A stretch of 46,475 nucleotides of DNA from Gemmatimonadales bacterium (GTDB lineage: Bacteria; Gemmatimonadota; Gemmatimonadetes; Gemmatimonadales; JACORV01). The position numbers were made by a program, and so were the translations under genes. Location: positions 1 to 46,475 of the forward strand of contig JAUYOW010000316.1 in NCBI GenBank assembly GCA_030697825.1, in the 5' to 3' direction. Below, piece by piece: positions 33,721 through 42,046 of this stretch (position 1 is its first letter; every line of letters starts with the position of its first letter). A model generated the notes under the pieces. The model was not told the DNA's origin, searched no databases, and worked only from the letters and a program-made list of their open reading frames with translations.

Positions 33721-34973
33721 TGCGGACCACTCGGCTCGACGACGGCGTCTTTCGGACCGACGCTCCCAACGGGCTGACGGTCCTGACGGAGAAGATGCCG
33801 GCGATGCGGTCCGCCGCCGCCGGCATCTGGGTCCGCACCGCCTCCGCGCATGAGACGCCAGAGAAGATGGGCGTTTCGCACCTGCTGGAGCACATGGTCT
33901 TCAAGGGTACCGAGCGGCGCAGCGCGCAGGAGATCGCGCTGGCGCTCGAGTCCCGCGGTGGAGCGCTCGACGCCTACACTGGGCGCGACCACACGACCTA
34001 CCAGGCCCGCGTCATCGACTCAGACCTCCCTCTCGCTTTCGACGTGCTGACCGACCTGGTGCGGCACCCGGTGCTGCGTGAGGACGACCTCGCCCGCGAG
34101 CGTCAGGTCGTGATCGAGGAGATCGCGATGGTCGATGACCAGCCGGACGATCTCGTCTTCGACATCCACTCCGCGACGCTCTGGCCCTCGCACTCGTACG
34201 GCTACCGGATCCTCGGTACGCGCGACACGGTGGCCGGGCTCCAGGCCGCGGACCTCAAGGGCCTCCACGGGCGCTACCTGCCGCGCCATCTGCTCCTCGC
34301 GGCGGCGGGAAGCGTCGATCACGACGCGACCCTCCGGATGCTCGAAGGGGCCGGCTGGTTCGACCTCGACCCGGGCCCGGAGGCGCGGCACATCCCGGAT
34401 CCCGGTCCGGGGTGGCGCGGCGAGCGGCGCATCGAGCGCGACAGCTCCCAGGTGCACCTGGTCTTCGGCACCGAGACGTTCCGGTACGGCGACCCACGGC
34501 GACAGGCTCTGATCCTCCTCTCGACGATCTTCGGCGGAGGGATGAGCTCCCGGCTGTTCCAGCGGGTGCGCGAGGACCTGGGTCTGGCCTACACCGTGTA
34601 CGCCTTCCAGTCGTTCTTCCAGGCCTCGGGAGTGGCGGGAGTCTACTGCGGTACCCAACCGCCTACAGCCCAGCGCGCGCTCGACGTGATCCGGGAGGAG
34701 TACGGCCGCCTCGCGGGAGGGTCACTCACTCCGGCCGAGCTCGCTTCGGCCAAGCAGCAGGTCAAAGGGCAGCTGGTGCTCGCGCTGGAAGGGCCGCTGC
34801 CCAGGATGTATCGTATCGCCAACCAGGCGCTGTTCGACGAGCCCTACCGGCCCATCGACACGGTACTGGCCGAGGTTGACGCAGTCACCGCAGCCGACGT
34901 CGCGGCCGTGGCGGCGGAGTTCTTCGCGCCGGAGAGGCTGGCGGTCGTCTGGCTGGGTCCCGTCGGACAGTAA
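33720..34973 (+). CDS. M16-family zinc protease (pitrilysin/processing peptidase type)
   Basis: The 417-residue protein has the inverted zinc motif HLLEH (54-58, H54, E57, H58) and third ligand E134 in ERQVVIEEI. The C-terminal half has the inactive M16 fold with YTVYAFQSFFQASGVAGVYCGT. This matches the bacterial PqqL/MPP-beta-like group of short M16B enzymes that degrade peptides; no signal peptide is visible, so it is probably cytosolic. The GTG start shares its G with the pnp stop. The pnp-M16 neighbourhood is common in many bacteria, though a functional link is not established. Confidence 0.93.
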   Translation: MRTTRLDDGVFRTDAPNGLTVLTEKMPAMRSAAAGIWVRTASAHETPEKMGVSHLLEHMVFKGTERRSAQEIALALESRGGALDAYTGRDHTTYQARVIDSDLPLAFDVLTDLVRHPVLREDDLARERQVVIEEIAMVDDQPDDLVFDIHSATLWPSHSYGYRILGTRDTVAGLQAADLKGLHGRYLPRHLLLAAAGSVDHDATLRMLEGAGWFDLDPGPEARHIPDPGPGWRGERRIERDSSQVHLVFGTETFRYGDPRRQALILLSTIFGGGMSSRLFQRVREDLGLAYTVYAFQSFFQASGVAGVYCGTQPPTAQRALDVIREEYGRLAGGSLTPAELASAKQQVKGQLVLALEGPLPRMYRIANQALFDEPYRPIDTVLAEVDAVTAADVAAVAAEFFAPERLAVVWLGPVGQ

Positions 34974-34990
34974 GCGGGAGGCAGGCGACG

Positions 34991-35114
34991 GTAGGGTTGC
35001 AGGGTTGCAGAGTTGCAGCGGTGGACAGTGGGCAGGAGTCGGTACAAGCGGCCGCGTTGCTCACTGGCGCCCGCCGCCTTCAACCTGACGGCCGCTGCAA
35101 CTCTGCAACTCTAC
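34991..35114. repeat. Inverted tandem-word element, locus E
   Basis: Left side: tandem GGTTGCA words (three copies of a GGGTTGCA/GAGTTGCA unit, 34994-35021). Right side: reverse-complement words (35092-35114). The innermost GTTGCAGAGTTGCAGCGG (35004-35021) pairs perfectly with 35092-35109 over 18 bases, around a 70-base loop. The words differ entirely from those at loci A-D. It fills the gap between the M16 protease gene and ald. Confidence 0.8.
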
Positions 35115-35149
35115 TGACAACTGACCACAGAAAACCTGATGAGGCCTCG

Positions 35150-36262
35150 ATGATCATCGGTGTCCCCAAAGAGATCAAGACCAACGAGTACCGCGTCGCC
35201 GTCGTCCCTTCGGGCGTCGAAGTCCTCGCCAGCCGCGGGCACCAAGTGCTCGTCGAGCAGGGGGCTGGCCTGGGCTCCGGCTTCGCGGACGACCTCTACA
35301 CCGCAGCCGGGGCCGAGCTGATCTCCAAGGCGGCCGACGTGTGGGCACGCGCCGAGATGATCTGCAAGGTGAAGGAGCCGATAGGCGCCGAGTGGCCGCA
35401 CCTGCGGAAGGACCAGGTGATCTTCACCTATTTCCATTTCGCGGCTGACGAAGCGCTCACCCGGGCGCACATGAAGTCGGGGGCCGTGTGCATCGCCTAC
35501 GAGACGGTGCAGACCGATTCCGGTGAGCTGCCGCTCCTCACGCCGATGTCGGAGGTGGCGGGGCGGATGGCGGTGCAGGAGGGGGCGAAGTACCTGGAGA
35601 AGCTGCACGGCGGCCGCGGTGTCCTCCTCGGCGGAGTTCCGGGCGTGCCGCCGGCCGAGGTGGTCATCCTGGGCGGAGGCGTGGTGGGCCTCAACGCCGC
35701 CAAGATGGCCGCGGGCCTGGGCGCGCGCGTCACCCTGCTCGACATCAACCTGGACCGGCTCCGCTACCTGTCCGACGTGATGCCGGCCAACGTCGAGCTG
35801 GTCTACTCCAACCGTCACAGTATCCTCGACGCGATTACGCGGGCCGACCTGGTTATCGGCGCGGTGCTGATCGTGGGCGGGAAGGCGCCCAAGCTGGTGC
35901 GTCGCGAGGACCTGAAGCGCATGAAGCCCGGTTCGGTGATCGTGGATGTCGCGGTGGACCAGGGCGGCTGCATCGAGACGGTGAAGCCGACGACGCACGA
36001 GAATCCGACCTACGTCGTGGACCACGTCCTCCACTACGCCGTGGCCAACATGCCGGGCGGGGTCCCGCGCACCTCCACGCTCGCGCTCACCAACGCGACC
36101 TTCCCATACACCAAGCGTCTGGCCGAGCTGGGATGGAAGAAGGCGTGCCGGGACGATCACGCGCTGCTCCTGGGCGTGAACATGGCCTCGGGCGAGGTGA
36201 CGTATCCGGGGGTGGCTGAGGCGTTCGGGTTGCCGCTGGCGGATGTGGGGAAGTTCGTGTGA
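35150..36262 (+). CDS. ald: Alanine dehydrogenase
   Basis: The 370-residue NAD-dependent enzyme interconverts alanine with pyruvate and ammonia. Numbering fits the well-studied family: R15 (NEYRVAV), K75 (CKVKEP) and H96 (TYFHFAAD) in the substrate site, LGGGVVGLNAAKMAAGLGARVTLLD for NAD, and DVAVDQGG with the catalytic Asp. The start MIIGVPKEIKTNEYR is canonical. The ATG at 35150 lies after the locus E repeat; no clear ribosome site apart from GAGG 9 bases upstream. It would supply pyruvate and ammonia from alanine. Compare the altered paralogue at 15834-16952. Confidence 0.95.
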   Translation: MIIGVPKEIKTNEYRVAVVPSGVEVLASRGHQVLVEQGAGLGSGFADDLYTAAGAELISKAADVWARAEMICKVKEPIGAEWPHLRKDQVIFTYFHFAADEALTRAHMKSGAVCIAYETVQTDSGELPLLTPMSEVAGRMAVQEGAKYLEKLHGGRGVLLGGVPGVPPAEVVILGGGVVGLNAAKMAAGLGARVTLLDINLDRLRYLSDVMPANVELVYSNRHSILDAITRADLVIGAVLIVGGKAPKLVRREDLKRMKPGSVIVDVAVDQGGCIETVKPTTHENPTYVVDHVLHYAVANMPGGVPRTSTLALTNATFPYTKRLAELGWKKACRDDHALLLGVNMASGEVTYPGVAEAFGLPLADVGKFV

Positions 36263-36495
36263 GGGAGCCGGGAGCCGGGAGCCGGACCTGAGGGTGCGCG
36301 GCCCGGTCCACGACGCGATGCCGCCGATCCTCAGCTACCACAAGATCGACACGCGGTTCGAATTGGGGTTTACCCAGCTCGAGCCGCGAGTTTTTCGCCG
36401 GCAGGTGGAGACCCTGGCTCAGCTAGGCTTCAGGTCCCTCGGCAGCGCCGAGCTGCTGCGGGGCGACTCGGAAGGTCCGGCTCCCGGCTCCCGGC
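36263..36495. repeat. Inverted tandem-word element, locus B (extends into a coding region)
   Basis: The left arm (36267-36289) begins right after the ald stop and is made of tandem GGGAGCC units ending in CGGACCT. The right arm (36473-36495) is its exact reverse complement over 23 bases. Between them lie 183 bases that include the start codon and first 50 codons of the deacetylase gene; the right arm itself is translated as residues of about EGPAPGSR. Confidence 0.8.
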
Positions 36496-37097
36496 CCTCC
36501 GTCGTGATCACCTTCGACGACGGCTACGAGTCTCTCGCGCAGCACGCTTTTCCCGTCCTGGCCGATCACGGCTTCACGGCGCTCGTCTTCGTCATCAGCG
36601 ATTTCGTGGGCGGCGAGAACACCTGGGACGTGCAGTACGGGTGGCGGCGGTTCCGGCACCTCTCCTGGGATGACCTGGGCGGATGGCAGGAGCGCGGCAT
36701 CGAAGTCCACTCTCACACGGCGACGCATGCGCGGCTCACCTGGCTCTCGGACCAGGCGGTGGCTGACGAGCTGGGCCGGTCGCGCGAGACGATCGCGAGC
36801 CGGCTGGGGCGGCCGCCCGCCGGGCTCAGCTACCCGTTCGGCGCGGCGGACGCCCGGGTGAGGCGGCTGGCGGTCGAGGCAGGGTACACTCTCGGATTCC
36901 GGGGCCCGAACGGAGCGGACGGCGATCCGCTGATGCTCGAGCGCTGGCCGGTGTACGCGTGGGACCGGTTCGGCGTGCCGCTGGTGCTGCGCGACGGCGC
37001 GGCGGGACGCGCCGGCCGCGGGCTCGCGCGTTTCACCAACCGGTGCGCGGTGGGCACTGCCGTGATCCAGCGCGCGTTGGGAAGACGCTACCGCTAG
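36318..37097 (+). CDS. Polysaccharide deacetylase (NodB homology)
   Basis: The 259-residue protein has the carbohydrate esterase family 4 pattern: start MPPILSYHKIDTRF, metal motif TFDDGY (with two Asp), HSHTATHARLT with the metal His pair, and YPFGAAD. Members remove N- or O-acetyl groups from peptidoglycan, chitin-like or secreted polysaccharides using a divalent metal. No signal peptide is visible, so export or a cytosolic role is uncertain. The stretch EGPAPGSRPS just before VVITFDDGY is encoded by the right arm of repeat locus B and looks like an insertion relative to typical family members. I chose the ATG at 36318; an earlier in-frame ATG would run through the repeat and the end of ald. 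Confidence 0.85.
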   Translation: MPPILSYHKIDTRFELGFTQLEPRVFRRQVETLAQLGFRSLGSAELLRGDSEGPAPGSRPSVVITFDDGYESLAQHAFPVLADHGFTALVFVISDFVGGENTWDVQYGWRRFRHLSWDDLGGWQERGIEVHSHTATHARLTWLSDQAVADELGRSRETIASRLGRPPAGLSYPFGAADARVRRLAVEAGYTLGFRGPNGADGDPLMLERWPVYAWDRFGVPLVLRDGAAGRAGRGLARFTNRCAVGTAVIQRALGRRYR

Positions 37098-37144
37098 GCC
37101 GGCGCGCCCTGCGCGCCCGGCGACCCCTTCGGCATCGAGCGCGG

Positions 37145-38503
37145 CTAGCGCAGCTCCTCGAACTCCGCCGTGAAGTGGCGGAGGTACGGCGGGTTGTTGG
37201 TTATTCGCAGTCCGACCAAAGCCTCGCGCTGGTCGAACACTTCGGCGCACGCCTCGGCCACGTAGTCGATGTGACTCTGGGTGTAGACGCGGCGCGGGAT
37301 CGCGAGGCGCACCAGTTCCATCGCCGGCGCCTTGCCGCCGCCGCCGAACATCACACTGCCGATCTCGACCGATCGGATCCCTCCGTGGCGGTAGAGCGCG
37401 CAGACCAGCGCCTGCCCCGGATAGCGTTCCGGCGGGATGTGCGGGCAGCAATGCGCGGCGTCCACGTAGATGGCATGCCCGCCCGGCGGCTCGACGATCC
37501 GGTATCCGATGGCCAGCAGCTTCTCGCCCAGATACTCCGTGGAGCGGATGCGGTACGCGAGGTAATCCTCGTGGACGACCTCCTCGAACCCCTGCGCCAT
37601 CGCCTCGAGGTCTCGGCCGGCCAGGCCGCCATAGGTCACGAAGCCTTCGGTCAGGATGAGCAGGGCGTCGGCGCGCTGTGCCAGCGCAGGGTCGCGGATC
37701 AGCAGCACGCCGCCGATGTTGACCAGTCCGTCCTTCTTGGCGCTGATCGTGGCGCCGTCGGCCAGGTCGAACATCTCGCGCACGATCTCGCGCACCGACC
37801 GGTGCTGCTGCCCGGGCTCGCGTAGCTTGATGAACCAGGCGTTCTCCGCGAACCGGCAGGCGTCGAGGAAGAACGGGATCCCGTAGCGGTCGCACACCGC
37901 GCGCACGGCGCGAAGGTTCTCCAGGCTGACCGGCTGGCCCCCGCCCGAGTTGTTCGTCACCGTCACCATGACGAGGGGCACCCGGTCCGGACCGACCCGC
38001 TCGATGAGTGCCACGAGCGCCTCGGTGTCCATGTTCCCCTTGAACGGATGCCGGGCGGTGGGTTGCTTGCCCTCCTCGATCACCAGGTCCACCGCCTCGG
38101 CGCCGGAGTGCTCGACGTTCGCCCGGGTAGTGTCGAAGTGGCTGTTGTTCGGCACCACCTTGCCCGGCCCACCCACCAGCTCGAAGAGGATCCGCTCACT
38201 GGCGCGGCCCTGGTGCGTCGGAAGGATGTGCTCGAAACCCGTCAGCGCGCGAAGAGCGTCGCGGAAGCGGAAGAAGCTCTCGGCGCCGGCGTAGGACTCG
38301 TCGCCCTGCATCATGCCGGCCCACTGGAGACTGCTCATCGCACCGGTGCCGCTGTCGGTGAGCAGGTCGATGAGTACGTCGCGTGCTCGGATGTTGAAGA
38401 CGTTGAAACGGGCGTCCTGGAGGATGGTCTCGCGCTCCTCGCGCGTGGTGACGCGCAACGGCTCGACTACCTTGATGCGGAACGGCTCGATGATGGTCTT
38501 CAT
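37145..38503 (-). CDS. tnaA: Tryptophanase / beta-eliminating lyase
   Basis: The 452-residue pyridoxal-phosphate enzyme begins MKTIIEPFRIKVVEPLR, contains the substrate/ligand segment LPTHQGRASERILF, the cofactor lysine in SAKKDGLVNIGG (K257) and the end IPRRVYTQSHIDYVAEA...LRHFTAEFEELR. Tryptophanase and tyrosine phenol-lyase are close relatives. The C-terminal segment IRSVEIGSV resembles tryptophanase (AVEIGS) rather than the lyase (SMERG), so tryptophan to indole, pyruvate and ammonia is favoured. No TnaC leader peptide or TnaB permease is visible. The downstream amidase gene is divergent. Activity on tyrosine or serine is not excluded. Confidence 0.82.
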   Translation of the reverse strand: MKTIIEPFRIKVVEPLRVTTREERETILQDARFNVFNIRARDVLIDLLTDSGTGAMSSLQWAGMMQGDESYAGAESFFRFRDALRALTGFEHILPTHQGRASERILFELVGGPGKVVPNNSHFDTTRANVEHSGAEAVDLVIEEGKQPTARHPFKGNMDTEALVALIERVGPDRVPLVMVTVTNNSGGGQPVSLENLRAVRAVCDRYGIPFFLDACRFAENAWFIKLREPGQQHRSVREIVREMFDLADGATISAKKDGLVNIGGVLLIRDPALAQRADALLILTEGFVTYGGLAGRDLEAMAQGFEEVVHEDYLAYRIRSTEYLGEKLLAIGYRIVEPPGGHAIYVDAAHCCPHIPPERYPGQALVCALYRHGGIRSVEIGSVMFGGGGKAPAMELVRLAIPRRVYTQSHIDYVAEACAEVFDQREALVGLRITNNPPYLRHFTAEFEELR

Positions 38504-38553
38504 GCCGGCTCAAGGTATCGGGGAGCACCGGCCGTCACCAGCCGGCGCCCGGG

Positions 38554-38581
38554 TTGCCCGAGCGAATCGGTCGCGTATGCT
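38554..38581 (+). promoter_or_regulatory. Likely promoter of the amidase gene
   Basis: TTGCCC (38554-38559), a 16-base spacer and TATGCT (38576-38581) lead to a leader of about 30 bases before ATG 38617, which has its own GGAGG. Confidence 0.45.
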
Positions 38582-38616
38582 CTGCGGTACGGCAGAACTT
38601 CCCACCTGGAGGCGAG

Positions 38617-40245
38617 ATGACGGGACGTGAGGTGAGTCGGCGGGCGTTCGTGAAGACCGGTGTGATGGGTAGCGCGCTGTCGTTTGTCGGCGCCGGCGTG
38701 AAGCGTCCCGATAGCGTGGTCGCCGACGCCCGTCCGCAGGGTTCGTCCGAGCTGGAGGAAGTGACCATCGCACAGCTCCAGGAGTGGATGAGGTCCGGCA
38801 GGTACACCGCGCGGCAGATCGCGGAGCAGTACCTGGCGCGCATCGACGCCGTAGACGGACGCGGTCCGACGCTCCGGAGCGTGCTCGAGGTGAATCCCGA
38901 TGTCATGTCGATCGCCGACCAGCTCGACGCCGAGCGGCGCTCGCGCGGACCGCGGGGTCCGCTTCACGGGATCCCGGTCCTCATCAAGGACAACATCGAC
39001 ACCGCCGACCGGATGCACACCAGCGCCGGGTCGCTGGCGCTGGCCGAGTCGGTGGCACCGCGGGACGCCTTCATTGCGGAGCGGCTACGGACTGCTGGCG
39101 CGGTCATCCTTGGCAAGACCAACCTCTCGGAGTGGGCTAACATCCGCGCCAACCACTCCACCAGCGGTTGGAGCGGCCGCGGGGGTCAGTGCCGGAACCC
39201 ATACGTGCTCGACCGGTCCCCGTCGGGATCGAGCAGCGGCTCCGGCGCCGCTACCGCGGCCAACCTCTGCGCCGCTGCCATCGGCACCGAGACCGACGGC
39301 TCGATCACATCGCCGGGCTCGGCGTGCTCGCTGGTCGGCGTCAAGCCGACGGTGGGACTGTGGAGCCGCAGTGGGATCATCCCGATCTCCCACACCCAGG
39401 ACACTCCCGGTCCGATGACGCGGACCGTCGCGGACGCGGCCGTCCTGCTCGGCGCGATCACCGGAGAGGACCCGCGCGACCCGGCCACGGGCGGGAACGG
39501 GCGGCGGGCCGCCGACTACACCCGTGCGCTCGACCCCGACGGCCTGCGCGGCGCGCGGATCGGCGTCGCGCGCAAGCGGTACACCGGCTACAACCGGCCC
39601 ACCGACCGGCTGTTCGACGACGCGCTCGCGGTGCTGCGCGACCGCGGCGCCGTGATCGTGGACCCGGCCAACGTGACGACCGAGGACAATCTCGGCTCCG
39701 CCGAGCTGACGGTGCTGCTGTACGAGCTCAAGGCGGACCTCAACCGCTACCTCGGCGGGCTCGGCCCTAACGCGCCGTACCAGACGCTCGCGGACGTCAT
39801 CGCCTTCAACGAGCGCAACCGCGACCGCGAGATGCCCTTCTTCCAGCAGGAGCTGTTCGAGCAGGCGCAGCGCAAGGGCCCACTGACGACACTCGAGTAC
39901 CGCACCGCGCTCGCCCGGTGCCGCCGCTTCTCGCGCACGCTGGGGATCGACGCCACCATGACACGGTTCCGGCTCGATGCCATCATCTGCCCGACCCAGG
40001 CTCCGGTCTGGCCCATCGATCCGGTCAACGGTGACTCCTTCGGCGGAAACTGTACGACGCCGGCTGCCGTAGCCGGATACCCGCACGTTACCGTGCCGAT
40101 GGGCTACGCCTTCGGCCTGCCGGTCGGGCTGTCGTTGTTCGGTCGGGCGTGGAGCGAGGCCACGCTGATAAAGCTGGCGTTCGCTTACGAGCAGGCCACG
40201 AAGCTCCGGCGGCCGCCGAGGTTCCTGCCGACGGTAGAGGCGTAG
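38617..40245 (+). CDS. Tat-exported amidase (amidase-signature family)
   Basis: The 542-residue protein starts with a twin-arginine signal (SRRAFVKTG, residues 7-15) followed by a hydrophobic stretch (VMGSALSFVGAGV), so it is exported folded. The amidase-signature triad is visible: K124 (LIKDN), cis-Ser near 206 (SPSGSSSGSG), and nucleophile S229 in GTETDGSITSPGS (Asp replaces the more common Gly). The rest resembles GatA-like secreted amidases of unknown substrate found in many soil bacteria. GGAGG before ATG 38617 and the Tat motif fix the start. It is not a GatCAB subunit because of the export signal and lack of GatB/GatC. Substrates may be amides, peptides or xenobiotics. Confidence 0.87.
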   Translation: MTGREVSRRAFVKTGVMGSALSFVGAGVKRPDSVVADARPQGSSELEEVTIAQLQEWMRSGRYTARQIAEQYLARIDAVDGRGPTLRSVLEVNPDVMSIADQLDAERRSRGPRGPLHGIPVLIKDNIDTADRMHTSAGSLALAESVAPRDAFIAERLRTAGAVILGKTNLSEWANIRANHSTSGWSGRGGQCRNPYVLDRSPSGSSSGSGAATAANLCAAAIGTETDGSITSPGSACSLVGVKPTVGLWSRSGIIPISHTQDTPGPMTRTVADAAVLLGAITGEDPRDPATGGNGRRAADYTRALDPDGLRGARIGVARKRYTGYNRPTDRLFDDALAVLRDRGAVIVDPANVTTEDNLGSAELTVLLYELKADLNRYLGGLGPNAPYQTLADVIAFNERNRDREMPFFQQELFEQAQRKGPLTTLEYRTALARCRRFSRTLGIDATMTRFRLDAIICPTQAPVWPIDPVNGDSFGGNCTTPAAVAGYPHVTVPMGYAFGLPVGLSLFGRAWSEATLIKLAFAYEQATKLRRPPRFLPTVEA

Positions 40246-40248
40246 ACA

Positions 40249-40342
40249 GAAGGCACAGAAGGCACAGGGGCACAGGGGTACAAGCGCAAAGGCGCACCGC
40301 CCTGGACCTGTGCCCCCGTGCCCTCTGTGCCCCCGTGCCCTC
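40249..40342. repeat. Inverted tandem-word element, locus F
   Basis: Left words AAGGCACAG, GGGGCACAG (40249-40277) face reverse-complement words CTGTGCCCC, CGTGCCCTC (40307-40342). The arms match for most of about 29 bases with a few mismatches, leaving a loop of about 29. The right arm touches the -10 box of ettA. The words differ from those at loci A-E. Confidence 0.75.
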
Positions 40343-40348
40343 TATATT
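40343..40348 (+). promoter_or_regulatory. -10 box of ettA, possibly leaderless
   Basis: TATATT lies exactly 6 bases before the ettA ATG (40355), so transcription would start at or beside the A of the ATG. No clear -35 box is seen, and the arm of repeat F occupies that place. No Shine-Dalgarno sequence precedes the ATG. Confidence 0.4.
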
Positions 40349-40354
40349 TTGGCG

Positions 40355-42034
40355 ATGCCCAACCACCAGTACATCTACTCGATGGTCGGCGTAGGCAAGG
40401 TGGTGCCGCCGAGCCGGCAGATCCTGAAGGACATCTACCTCTCGTTCTTCCCCGACGCGAAGATCGGCATCCTCGGGAGCAACGGCGCGGGCAAGAGCTC
40501 GCTCCTCAGGATCATGGCCGGCGTGGACCACGACTTCCTTGGCGAGGCCCGTCCCGCCGACGGGATCAAGATCGGCCACCTCCCACAGGAACCGGTCCTC
40601 GACGCCGCGAAGGACGTGCGGGGCAACGTCGAGGAAGGGCTCGCCCACATCCGCGCCCTGCTCGACGAGTTCAACCTCATCAGCGGCAGGTTCGCCGAGC
40701 CGATGACGGACGACGAGATGAACGCCTTGCTCGAGAAGCAGGGGACGCTCCAGGAGCGGATCGACCACATCGGGGCGTGGGACCTCGACCACAAGATCGA
40801 CGTCGCGATGGATGCGCTGCGTTGCCCGCCCGGCGACGCCGACGTCAAGACACTCTCCGGCGGCGAGAAGCGTCGGGTCGCGCTCTGCCGCGTGCTCCTC
40901 GCGCAGCCCGACCTTCTGCTCCTCGACGAGCCGACCAACCATCTCGACGCGGAATCGGTGGCGTGGCTCGAGCGGCACCTGGCTGAGTTCCCCGGCTGCG
41001 TCATCGCGGTCACCCACGACCGCTACTTCCTCGACAACGTGGCGGGCTGGATCCTCGAGCTGGACCGAGGCGAGGGCATTCCCTGGAAGGGCAACTACTC
41101 CTCGTGGCTCGAGCAGAAACAGGGGCGGCTGGCCAACGAAGAGAAGCAGGCCTCGGCGCGCCAGCGCACCCTCCAGCGCGAGCTGGAGTGGATCCGCATG
41201 GCGCCGCGCGCCCGGCACGCCAAGGCCAAGGCACGCATCTCGGCCTTCGAGTCACTGGCCGCCGAGGAGGAAAAGCGCCAGGAGGGCACCGCCGAGATCC
41301 TGATCCCGACACCGGAGCGTCTGGGTGAGGAGGTCGTGATCGCGGAGAAGCTGAAGAAGGGATTCGGCGACAGGCTGCTCTTCGAGAACGTCAACTTCCG
41401 TCTTCCCCGGGGCGGCATCGTCGGCGTCATCGGCCCCAACGGAGCGGGCAAGACGACCCTCTTCCGCATGATGGTGGGCGATGAGAAGCCCGACGGCGGC
41501 ACGCTGAAGGTCGGCCAGACGGTCAAGATCGCCTACGTGGACCAGAGCAGGGAAGCGCTCGACGGCACGAAGACGGTCTACCAGGAGATCTCGGGCGGGC
41601 ACGACGAGCTCGAGTTCGGCAAGCGGACGGTGAACACGCGGGCGTATTGCGCGAGCTTCGCGTTCAAGGGTGCGGACCAGCAGAAGAAGGTGGCCACGCT
41701 GTCGGGCGGCGAGCGCAACCGCCTCCACCTCGCCAAGCTGCTCAGGAGCGGCGGCAACCTCCTGCTCCTCGACGAACCCACGAACGACCTCGACGTGGAC
41801 ACGCTGCGAGCGCTGGAAGACGCGCTGGTGACGTTCCCCGGTTGCGTGGTGGTGATCAGCCACGACCGGTGGTTCCTGGATCGCATCGCCACGCACATCC
41901 TCGCCTTCGAGGGCGACGGAGAGGCGGTGTGGTACGAGGGTAACTACCAGGAGTACGCGGCGGACTTCAAGAAGCGGAAGGGCGCCGCGGCGGACCAGCC
42001 GCACCGGATCAAGTACCGGAAGCTGGTCCGGTAG
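40355..42034 (+). CDS. ettA: Energy-dependent translational throttle protein EttA (ABC-F)
   Basis: The 559-residue protein has two ABC ATPase domains and no membrane segment. Domain 1 has Walker A GSNGAGKSS, LSGGEKRRVALCRVLL and LLLDEPTNHLDAESVAWLE; domain 2 has GPNGAGKTTL, LSGGERNRLHLAKLL and LLLDEPTNDLDVDTLRALE. Its start MPNHQYIYSMVGVGKVVPP is the EttA-type N-terminus, and a linker with the P-site tRNA-interaction motif connects the domains. EttA binds the ribosomal E site and senses the ATP/ADP ratio. Length matches the family. Confidence 0.95.
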   Translation: MPNHQYIYSMVGVGKVVPPSRQILKDIYLSFFPDAKIGILGSNGAGKSSLLRIMAGVDHDFLGEARPADGIKIGHLPQEPVLDAAKDVRGNVEEGLAHIRALLDEFNLISGRFAEPMTDDEMNALLEKQGTLQERIDHIGAWDLDHKIDVAMDALRCPPGDADVKTLSGGEKRRVALCRVLLAQPDLLLLDEPTNHLDAESVAWLERHLAEFPGCVIAVTHDRYFLDNVAGWILELDRGEGIPWKGNYSSWLEQKQGRLANEEKQASARQRTLQRELEWIRMAPRARHAKAKARISAFESLAAEEEKRQEGTAEILIPTPERLGEEVVIAEKLKKGFGDRLLFENVNFRLPRGGIVGVIGPNGAGKTTLFRMMVGDEKPDGGTLKVGQTVKIAYVDQSREALDGTKTVYQEISGGHDELEFGKRTVNTRAYCASFAFKGADQQKKVATLSGGERNRLHLAKLLRSGGNLLLLDEPTNDLDVDTLRALEDALVTFPGCVVVISHDRWFLDRIATHILAFEGDGEAVWYEGNYQEYAADFKKRKGAAADQPHRIKYRKLVR

Positions 42035-42046
42035 CCTGGCGGCCCT

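Noticed and set aside
37098-37144. Intrinsic terminator between the deacetylase gene and tryptophanase
   Set aside because: The gap is GC-rich with GGCGCGCC-type repeats but no stable stem followed by a T-run was found.
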